From Gemmatimonadaceae bacterium (GTDB lineage: Bacteria; Gemmatimonadota; Gemmatimonadetes; Gemmatimonadales; Gemmatimonadaceae): a DNA stretch of 36,411 bases. The stretch's first letter is position 1. Every line of letters starts with the position of its first letter. Location of the stretch: positions 1 through 36,411 of the forward strand of contig JANWIF010000145.1 in NCBI GenBank assembly GCA_025450035.1. Reading direction: 5' to 3'. Below, piece by piece: positions 30,346 through 36,411 of the stretch. A program made the position numbers and the translations under genes. A model generated the notes under the pieces. The model was given only the letters and a program-made list of their open reading frames with translations. It did not search any database and was not told the origin of the DNA.

Positions 30346-31395
30346 CACCCTGTCGGTCCACCTCGCAATGAAGACATTCGTCTCGTGGGGGTCGGAGGCA
30401 TTGCGGCTGGAGGCCCAGACGAGGTATTTGCCGTCGGGGCTGAATTGGGGGAAGCCATCGAATCCCGGATCGGTGGTGATCTGCTCCAGGTTGGAGCCGT
30501 CGGGATCGATGAGGTACAGGTCGAAATTGCCGCTATGCGGACTCTTGTAGTTGGACGAGAAGATGATCCGCGTGCCGTCGGGCGTGTAGAACGGCGCGAA
30601 ATTGGCGCCTCCCAAGTGCGTTACCTGGTGCTGGTCGCTCCCATCGGCGTTCATGATCCATATCTCCATCTTGTTCGGCCGCACGATGTGCTGTGCGAGG
30701 AGGGCACGGTACTCGGCGAGCTCGGTGGAGTCGGTCGGGTGGTTCGCGCGATAGACGATCTTGGTGCCATCCGGGGAGAAGAACGCGCCGCCGTCATAGC
30801 CGACTGCGTCAGTCAGGCGTCGTACGTCGGTCCCGTCGACGTTCATCGTGTAGATGTCGAGATCGCCGTCCTTGAGGGACGTGAACACGATCGTCCGTCC
30901 GTTGGGCGACAGTGTGCCTTCGGCTGTGTAGACGCCGAAGTCGGTTAGGCGCTGGAGATTCGAGCCGTCGGCGTTCGCGGTGTAGATGTCGTACGGGTCC
31001 AGCCCCCACACATAGCCCTTCGACGGATCGGGCTTGGGAGGGCACGCACTGTCGGCGGCGTGTGTGGAGGCGAAGAAGATCTTCGTGTCGTAGGCGAAGA
31101 AATAGCCACACGTGGTCTTTCCGGTGCCCGTGGACACGCGGTGCACGTCGGAGCCGTCGATATTCATGATGAACTGCTGATCGCAGCTTCGGCCGTCGCG
31201 TGTGGACTGGAAGATGAGCCGCTTCCCGTCCTCGCTGAAATACGCTTCGGCGTTGGCGCCGCCGTGCGTGAGCTGCCGGATGTGCGAGAGATGCGACTCA
31301 CCCTGCGCGGGCGTGACCCTCGCCTGAGGAACGGGGTGGGAGCATGCGGCCGCGACCACGAGGGTGGCCGCGGCGACTGCTTGCTGGAGTCTCAT
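30325..31395 (-). CDS. TolB-like beta-propeller lipoprotein
   Basis: A 356-residue protein with a lipoprotein signal, lipobox VAAAC at about residue 18. The rest is a propeller of WD40-like/PD40 repeats, each carrying a SPDG or similar turn and a final DLYxxN-type strand (FSEDGKRLIFQSTRDG, LSPNGRTIVFTSLKDGDLDIYTMNVDG, FSPDGTKIVYRANH, YTPDGTRIIFSSNY, FSPDGKYLVWASSRN). Such propellers bind proteins or peptides in the periplasm. No hydrolase domain is attached. It lies nine bases after the S41 peptidase stop, so both are probably one transcript, hinting at a shared role in envelope proteolysis. Confidence 0.87.
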   Translation of the reverse strand: MRLQQAVAAATLVVAAACSHPVPQARVTPAQGESHLSHIRQLTHGGANAEAYFSEDGKRLIFQSTRDGRSCDQQFIMNIDGSDVHRVSTGTGKTTCGYFFAYDTKIFFASTHAADSACPPKPDPSKGYVWGLDPYDIYTANADGSNLQRLTDFGVYTAEGTLSPNGRTIVFTSLKDGDLDIYTMNVDGTDVRRLTDAVGYDGGAFFSPDGTKIVYRANHPTDSTELAEYRALLAQHIVRPNKMEIWIMNADGSDQHQVTHLGGANFAPFYTPDGTRIIFSSNYKSPHSGNFDLYLIDPDGSNLEQITTDPGFDGFPQFSPDGKYLVWASSRNASDPHETNVFIARWTDRVETTGEK

Positions 31396-31404
31396 GCTAC
31401 CAAC

Positions 31405-33006
31405 TTACCGCCTCGTGGCAGAGGTGGTTTGCGCGAGAGCAAACAGGTCCTTCTGCGTCGTGCCTTTGCGAAGGAGTTGCATGGCCTTCTGGAGCTGCTG
31501 GTCGCTCGGAATCTGCCGACGGAACGCCGTCGAATCGCCGAAAGCCAGCTCCGCAACCTGATTGGCGATCCAGCGGTCGATCAGCGGTGACGCTGCATCG
31601 TACTGTGCCCGATCCACGCTGATCTTCGCCGCTTGCAGCCGGCGATAGAGCTCGCTTCGCCACTCCGGTTTCACGGTGAACGAGGGCGAGACCGTGCCTT
31701 TGAGCTCGAGTGCATAGGCGTACAAAACGCCACGAACGGCCGGGTATTTGGGCGCGATGGTCTTGAAAAATTGCTGCTCCGTCGTCGTAACCGTGTCGTC
31801 GGGAATGATCACATCGGGCGTGATGCCACCGCCGCCGTATATCAGACGGCCGGCGTCGCTGCGATAAGCAGGCCGGCTCTTCTTGACCGATTCCTTCTCG
31901 AGCGAATCTGGTGCTGTCGAATCGGCCGCTACGCCGTCGTCATCCGGATTGGCGGGCTTGCGATTTTTCTGAATGGACCGGCCGCTGGGTGTGTACCACT
32001 TGCCGGTGGTCAGTTTGAGCGCCCATCCGTCCTCGACGGGAAACACAGTCTGCACGAGCCCTTTGCCGAACGACGTGGTACCGACAACGAGCCCGCGGTC
32101 ATGATCCTGGAGGGCGCCTGTCACAATCTCGGCCGCCGACGCGGTGTAGCCGTTCACCAGGACGACGAGCGGAACCGATTGAATGTGTTCATCATCGTGC
32201 GCCGTGTAGACCTGGGGTAGGCCCTGGCGCATACGCACGCTGGCGATCTGCTGACCATTGCTCAGGAACAGGTCGGCTACCTGCAGCCCCTGGTCGAGAA
32301 TGCCTCCCGGATCGTTGCGCAGATCGAGGACGATCGACTTCGCGCCCTGCTTGACGAGCTGATTGACCGCGGTCTGGAGTTCATCGGCCGCGTCTTCATT
32401 GAACGTCTGGAGCGGGATGTATGCGATCTTGTCGTCGAGCATGAGCGAGTACGGCACTGCCGGAACGTGAATCTCGGCACGCGTGAACGTGTACTCGATT
32501 GGTTCGGTGACTCCAGGGCGGGCGAAACGCACCTGTACCTTGGTCCCCACCGTGCCTATCAACACATCGGATACTTTCTGCGACGACCATCCGCGAATGA
32601 CGGTGGTGTCGATGCCGATGATGTGATCGCCGGGCTGAACGCCGGCCGACTGCGCCGGGCTGTGGGAGAACACATGCACCACGACGATGCTGCCGTCCTG
32701 ATCTTCGATCTGCATGCCGATACCGCCGTAGCGGCCGGATGACAGCGTGGAGAAGCGCTTCAGCTCGGCGGGGGAGAAAAGCTCCTAGTACGGATCGTTG
32801 AGCTGTTTGACCAATCCGCGTGCCGCTTTCTCGTACAATGCGTTGGCATCGACCGTGTCGACGAAACGGTCGGAGACCAGCGACACCACTTGATCGAAGA
32901 CACGCGCACCGTCGCGGCCGACCCGTTCGCGGATTGTGAACCCGCCGATGACTACCGGAAGGACGAGAGCACCGGCGACGATAACCGTGCGAAGACGGCG
33001 AGACAT
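31405..33006 (-). pseudogene. S41 C-terminal processing peptidase interrupted by an in-frame amber codon
   Basis: A 534-codon frame if the TAG at 32785-32787 is ignored. The N-terminus has a membrane signal (RTVIVAGALVLPVVIGGF). The stop falls in LVKQLNDPY-TAG-ELFSP, where S41 peptidases normally have serine or threonine, so one base change from TCG would explain it. The rest is intact: GRYGGIGM, a PDZ domain (SPAQSAGVQPGDHIIGID), and the catalytic region with serine in NGYTASAAE and lysine in TSFGKGLVQT. A long C-terminal extension follows. No frameshift is seen and the catalytic residues are kept, which argues for a very recent mutation, a base error, or readthrough. The downstream part could also start separately at MQIEDQDG. 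Confidence 0.75.
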
Positions 33007-33114
33007 GACACCATCCGAGTCGGAGGGTCGGCGCGCCGGGAATTCCGGCGCGCACGCTGTTCCAAAGATACGACGGCCGCGGATAGATGTTCCTCGTCCG
33101 TCCATGCCCGCCGA

Positions 33115-33315
33115 TCAAGCCATGCCTGCCGGCTCCCCCGCTTCACCGCCCGAATTGGCGTCGCCCGAAGTGAGGAGCTGCTTCCATGTGAGCTCCGGGC
33201 CCTTGCGGAAGCCCTTTTGGGTGAGCTTCACCCCTTCGGGGGAGATTGCGACCATGTATGCCTGTCCGTCGATCTCGATCTCCCGCTTGAGCGTTTTCTC
33301 CAGCTTGGTCGCCAT
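33115..33315 (-). CDS. Small protein of unknown function
   Basis: A 66-residue protein with a good ribosome-binding site (GGAGAG before the ATG at 33315). The N-terminal part reads as a beta-hairpin, LKREIEIDGQAYMVAISPEGVKLTQKGF, then KGPELTWKQLL, with a short acidic glycine-rich tail. I do not recognise a family, though the strand pattern is regular and the gene looks real. A 17-G tract lies 27 bases upstream of the start in its leader, where length changes could alter translation. It lies between the RepA-type gene and the S41 gene on the same strand. Confidence 0.7.
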   Translation of the reverse strand: MATKLEKTLKREIEIDGQAYMVAISPEGVKLTQKGFRKGPELTWKQLLTSGDANSGGEAGEPAGMA

Positions 33316-33341
33316 GTGATGCTCTCCGTGAAAGTCAGGAT

Positions 33342-33358
33342 GGGGGGGGGGGGGGGGG
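33342..33358. repeat. G17 homopolymer tract
   Basis: Seventeen G in a row on the plus strand (C on the coding strand of the adjoining genes) lie between the stop of the RepA-type gene and the start of the small gene at 33315. A tract of this length is expected to slip during replication. It is also a place where assembly errors gather, so the true length is uncertain. Confidence 0.9.
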
Positions 33359-33388
33359 AACCGCAGGAAACGCTGGACACGAAACGCA

Positions 33389-34240
33389 TCAGGTCGCCCG
33401 CGTCGACAAAACATAATCGACAAACCAATCCCGCTTGTGCTGCCGAACGGCCGCGTCGCGCAACAACCCGGCTGCGAGTAGCATCTCGTGTGCCGGTTGC
33501 AACACACGCTGCAGGTGAGACGGGTAGCGTTGGGCGAGCGGAAGACGCTCGGCGAGCTCTGCCAATCCCACCCGCCAAGCGAGATTTCCCTCCTCGCGGG
33601 CGACCTCGAGTAGTCGATAGAGCCGCCGGGCCACGGGGGACGAAAGCGCCTGGTAGTGGGTCACCGATAGGGACACGGTACGTCCGGCCGCGATGTTGGC
33701 CCGGGGACCCGCAGCCAGGGTGACCACCGCTTCGCCGGGCTCGGAGGCGGCTATGCTGGGAAAGAGCGCCAGCTGGTCGCGATCCAGCGATCGGCGGCGC
33801 TCGATGAACACAGCCGTCAAGACGTTGAATCGCGCATCGACAGCGTTGCCGGCGCCGGCGTCGAAGTACGCGTTCTGTGATTCGAGCGTCGTGTGTTGGA
33901 GTCGAGTGAGCGCGGCGCGCAACTGTTCGTACGTGCGCCCATCCACCCGGCGACCGATGGAGCGCAGGAATGCGTGCAGGGTGAACGTTACCATGCCGTC
34001 CGCGGGCGACCCCAGGTCGTGATAGCGGTGCCATAGCTCTACGTAGACATCCTGGTCGAAGGTACCCGGCAGGCGATCGCCGGGACGCGGAAGAACGCGC
34101 CATCGTCCGCCGCCGGGCGGGGCATAGGCGATTGCGGAATCGTCGGCCGAGTCGCTGAGCCGAAACAACGGCAACGCCTCGAGCGACCGGTCGAGCACGA
34201 TGATGCGCGTGGTACTGCGTCGTCGCGCCGCGAGACTCAT
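33389..34240 (-). CDS. RepA-type replication initiator, plasmid-like
   Basis: A 283-residue protein resembling replication initiator protein A (RPA family) of plasmids: VTFTLHAFLRSIGRRVDGRTYEQLRAALTRLQHTTLES is the hallmark helix-turn-helix segment. A second winged-helix region follows (SLSVTHYQALSSPVARRLYRLLEVAREEG, AELAERLPLAQRYPSHLQRVLQPAHEMLLAAGLL). Such proteins bind iterons at plasmid origins. No iteron array or ParAB genes are visible nearby, so the gene may be a chromosomal domesticated copy with another DNA-binding role. The ATG at 34240 starts the frame, with a weak AGGG upstream. Confidence 0.7.
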   Translation of the reverse strand: MSLAARRRSTTRIIVLDRSLEALPLFRLSDSADDSAIAYAPPGGGRWRVLPRPGDRLPGTFDQDVYVELWHRYHDLGSPADGMVTFTLHAFLRSIGRRVDGRTYEQLRAALTRLQHTTLESQNAYFDAGAGNAVDARFNVLTAVFIERRRSLDRDQLALFPSIAASEPGEAVVTLAAGPRANIAAGRTVSLSVTHYQALSSPVARRLYRLLEVAREEGNLAWRVGLAELAERLPLAQRYPSHLQRVLQPAHEMLLAAGLLRDAAVRQHKRDWFVDYVLSTRAT

Positions 34241-34297
34241 GCCCTAAAGTACGGCGGCACAGGCACTCGGGGCCAGATGAGTTCGACGAAACAGCAC

Positions 34298-35005
34298 TCA
34301 TCCCAAGCGAATCAGTTGTCCGGTAATGGCGCGCGCGGCATCCGAGCACAGCCATGCCACGATGGTGGCGACGTCTTCACGCTCAACGTAGCGGACCTTG
34401 TCTCCCATGCTGGCCATGTTTGCCGCGGTGCGAATCGCGGTTGGGGCGATGGCATTGGCGCGCACGCCGTTCGCACGCTCCTCTTCCGCCACGGCGCGCA
34501 TCAGCGCGACCACGGCACTCTTTGCGGCGCCGTATGCGGACATGGCTATCAGCTTTGCGCCGGGAAGAACGGCGGCGGCGGCGAAATAGACGATAGCGCC
34601 GTTGGCGGCTCGCAGAGACGGAAGAAACGCGCGTGTTGCGAGGTACGCCGTGGTGGCGTTGATGGCAAACTGTGTGTGCCAGGTCGCCAACGTACTTTCA
34701 CCCACGGGTCCACTCATCGCGAAACCACCAGCCACGTTGACGAGCGTATCGACGCGCGTTCCAACAGTGGAGGTGACATCGCTGGCGAGTTGCGCGACCT
34801 GTACTTCATCAGTGAGATCGCAGGCGAACCCCAGGGCTTCGTGCCCTGCCGCGTGCAAGTCGGCCACGCGGGCATCGACTTCGTCCCGTGTCCGACCCAC
34901 GGCGACGATGCGGGCGCCCCGTTCGGCGAGGGTGCGCGCGATGACTTCACCGGCCTGGCCGGGTTTCCCGATGCCAGTGATGACAGCGACGCGGGTTGGG
35001 GGCAT
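34298..35005 (-). CDS. Short-chain dehydrogenase/reductase
   Basis: A 235-residue SDR with a Rossmann fold. The cofactor motif is TGIGKPGQAG near the N-terminus, a somewhat altered TGxxxGxG. NVAGG stands in the place of NNAG. The catalytic tyrosine and lysine are in MSAYGAAKSA (YxxxK). The basic GRTRDE after the second strand suggests NADP(H). The substrate is unknown. The ATG at 35005 is the last base before repeat element D, which is the only DNA between this gene and the divergent helicase gene. Confidence 0.92.
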   Translation of the reverse strand: MPPTRVAVITGIGKPGQAGEVIARTLAERGARIVAVGRTRDEVDARVADLHAAGHEALGFACDLTDEVQVAQLASDVTSTVGTRVDTLVNVAGGFAMSGPVGESTLATWHTQFAINATTAYLATRAFLPSLRAANGAIVYFAAAAVLPGAKLIAMSAYGAAKSAVVALMRAVAEEERANGVRANAIAPTAIRTAANMASMGDKVRYVEREDVATIVAWLCSDAARAITGQLIRLG

Positions 35006-35103
35006 GGTGGTTGGTGGTTGGTGGTTGGTAAACAACTTACTACGATCGTAGTTAGTAGTTCAGCAGCCACCAACCACCAACCACAACCACCAACCACCAG
35101 TCA
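35006..35103. repeat. Heptad-repeat inverted element D
   Basis: The left arm (35006-35029) is the heptad GGTGGTT three times plus GGT. The right arm (35067-35099) consists of the complementary heptad AACCACC, about four copies with one base lost. The centre holds the perfect 14-bp palindrome ACTACGATCGTAGT at 35039-35052. The element is exactly the intergenic space between two divergent start codons, so it must contain or overlap the promoters of both. The G-rich arms could form G-quadruplexes, or the arms could pair. Confidence 0.9.
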
Positions 35104-36411
35104 ATGTCTCTCGACGCATTCCATCCGCTCGTGCAGGCGTGGTTCGGGGAGACGCTCGGCACGCCGAGCGAGCCACAGCGGTTGGGGTGGCCAGCGATTG
35201 CCGAGGGGGCGCATACGCTCATCCTGGCGCCCACGGGGACTGGAAAAACACTCGCCGCATTCTTGTGGGAGCTGAACCAACTGATCGTGCGCGGACTCGA
35301 GGCCCCGCTGCCCAACGGCGTGCAGATCCTGTACGTGTCGCCGCTCAAGGCGTTGAGCAACGACATCCATCGCAACCTCGAGCGACCGCTCGCTGAGCTG
35401 CAACGGCGGTTCAGCGAGTCCGGCCTCTCGTTTCCCGAGATTCGGATCGGCGTGCGCACCGGCGATACGCCCGCTGCCGCGCGGGCGAGCATGACGCGCC
35501 GTGCGCCGCACATTTTGATCACCACGCCGGAATCGCTGCACATCATGCTCACCACCACCAAGGGGCGGGGGATGTTCTCGCTCGTGCGGGCGGTGATCAT
35601 CGACGAGATCCATGCGGTGGCGGGGAGCAAGCGCGGCGTTCATCTGGCTCTTTCCCTAGAACGTCTACAGGAGCGGTGCGAGGCCCCGCCGCAGCGCATC
35701 GGTCTCTCGGCCACGCAGCGGCCGCTGGAGGAGATCGCGCGGTTCCTTGGCGGGTGCGCGTCACGCTCGGCCGCCGAAGCGCCGGTGTTCCGCCCGGTGT
35801 CGATCATCGATTGCGGTCTTGTGAAGCGAATGACGTTGGCGATTGCGTCCGCGGTGTCCGATCCATCGGCGATCGCGGGGAGCATCTGGCCCCACGTGGC
35901 GGCGCTCGCGCTCGCGCGCATTCGGGGCGCGCGGACGACGCTCATCTTCGTCAACAATCGCGGCCAAGCGGAGCGCATGGCGGCGCGGATCAACGGGCTG
36001 GCGGGCGAGGAGGTGGCGCGTCCGTATCATGGATCGCTGGCCCGCGAGCGACGGCTGGGGCTCGAGCGCGCCCTGAAAGCCGGAGAGTTGCGCGCGCTGG
36101 TGACGACGAGCTCTCTCGAGTTAGGCATCGACATCGGTTCAGTGGATCTCGTGCTCCAGCTGCAGAGCCCGAAGCGCGTGTCGGCAGGGTTACAGCGGGT
36201 CGGCCGGTCCGGCCATTCGTTAGGCGAAGCCAGCGCCGGCGTGTTCGTGCCCACGTTTCGCGACGACCTGCTGGAGACGGCGGCGATCGTCGAGGCGATG
36301 CGCGGCGGCGAGGTCGAACCGACTCGCGTGCCGCAGAACGCGCTCGACGTGCTCGCCCAGGGGCTCGTGGCGATGGCGTCGGTCGACGACTGGACCTCCG
36401 CCGACGCGTAC
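35104..36411 (+). CDS. lhr: Lhr-type ATP-dependent helicase, 3' end beyond the window
   Basis: The first 436 codons of a long superfamily 2 helicase; no stop is met before the window ends. Motifs are in order: APTGTGKT (Walker A), VSPLKALSND (Ia), TTPESLHIML (Ib), DEIHAV (II), GLSATQRP (III), then the second RecA domain with FVNNRGQAERMA (IV), YHGSLARE, SSLELGIDIGSVDLVLQLQSP (V) and RVGRSGH (VI). The SPLKALSND and QLQSPKRVSAGLQR segments mark the Lhr family, which acts in DNA repair. Full-length Lhr proteins are typically 900-1500 residues, so much is missing. The ATG lies four bases after element D, with no usual ribosome-binding site. Confidence 0.95.
   Translation, partial: MSLDAFHPLVQAWFGETLGTPSEPQRLGWPAIAEGAHTLILAPTGTGKTLAAFLWELNQLIVRGLEAPLPNGVQILYVSPLKALSNDIHRNLERPLAELQRRFSESGLSFPEIRIGVRTGDTPAAARASMTRRAPHILITTPESLHIMLTTTKGRGMFSLVRAVIIDEIHAVAGSKRGVHLALSLERLQERCEAPPQRIGLSATQRPLEEIARFLGGCASRSAAEAPVFRPVSIIDCGLVKRMTLAIASAVSDPSAIAGSIWPHVAALALARIRGARTTLIFVNNRGQAERMAARINGLAGEEVARPYHGSLARERRLGLERALKAGELRALVTTSSLELGIDIGSVDLVLQLQSPKRVSAGLQRVGRSGHSLGEASAGVFVPTFRDDLLETAAIVEAMRGGEVEPTRVPQNALDVLAQGLVAMASVDDWTSADAY

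Overview
The window looks like part of a high-GC chromosome from a soil- or sediment-type bacterium, most probably Gemmatimonadota. This is inferred from gene content and style: arginine genes packed with 4-base start/stop overlaps, many secreted metallopeptidases and TolB/NHL propeller proteins, lipoproteins, and frequent GTG/TTG starts. No rRNA, tRNA, CRISPR array, insertion sequence or phage gene was found, and no gene-free stretch exceeds 300 bases.

Layout. (1) 1-600: a cold-shock gene with its own promoter and a strong terminator. (2) 580-6909: a divergent arginine regulon. argR-argG-argH run on the minus strand and argC-argB-argD on the plus strand. Two copies of the palindrome TATGC-N9-GCATA lie before argG and over the argC promoter. 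argF and argA/argJ are not here. (3) 7.1-11.3 kb: a small outer-membrane barrel, an Smr-like protein, a MarC-family membrane protein and an M28 (GCPII-type) peptidase. (4) 11.4-14.7 kb: a degenerate [FeFe]-hydrogenase-fold protein divergent from a Crp-type regulator, then an alpha/beta hydrolase and a small unknown gene. (5) 14.8-19.4 kb: a lipoprotein, an NAPE-PLD-like metallo-beta-lactamase-fold protein, an NHLRC2-like thioredoxin/NHL protein whose first active-site cysteine is an in-frame UGA (candidate selenoprotein), and an aldo/keto reductase. (6) 19.5-26.6 kb: an M1 peptidase, a fatty-acid desaturase, a YggX-like protein coupled to a GH3 glycosidase, an NrtR-type Nudix regulator with a perfect operator, and two unknown genes. 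(7) 26.6-33.3 kb, minus strand: a LigD-type polymerase domain, a second cold-shock gene, two small zinc-ribbon proteins, a stomatin, a TolB-like lipoprotein, an S41 peptidase with an in-frame amber codon, and a small unknown gene. (8) 33.4-36.4 kb: a plasmid-type RepA initiator, an SDR oxidoreductase and the 5' part of an Lhr-type helicase.

Three signals are not explained by the gene list. First, the UGA sits exactly at the U-I-N-C position of a thioredoxin motif, with a hairpin 25 bases downstream. Second, five intergenic gaps are filled by elements whose arms are built from degenerate 7-base units in inverted orientation around a core; three of them supply the stop codons of adjoining genes. 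Third, the heptamer GTTAGGC is enriched: by eye every TTAGGC in the window (19 of 19, both strands) is preceded by G. Two promoters (argC and the NrtR gene) place the -10 box 6-7 bases before the start codon, which suggests leaderless mRNAs.

All similarity statements come from recognising motifs by eye. No database search was run.
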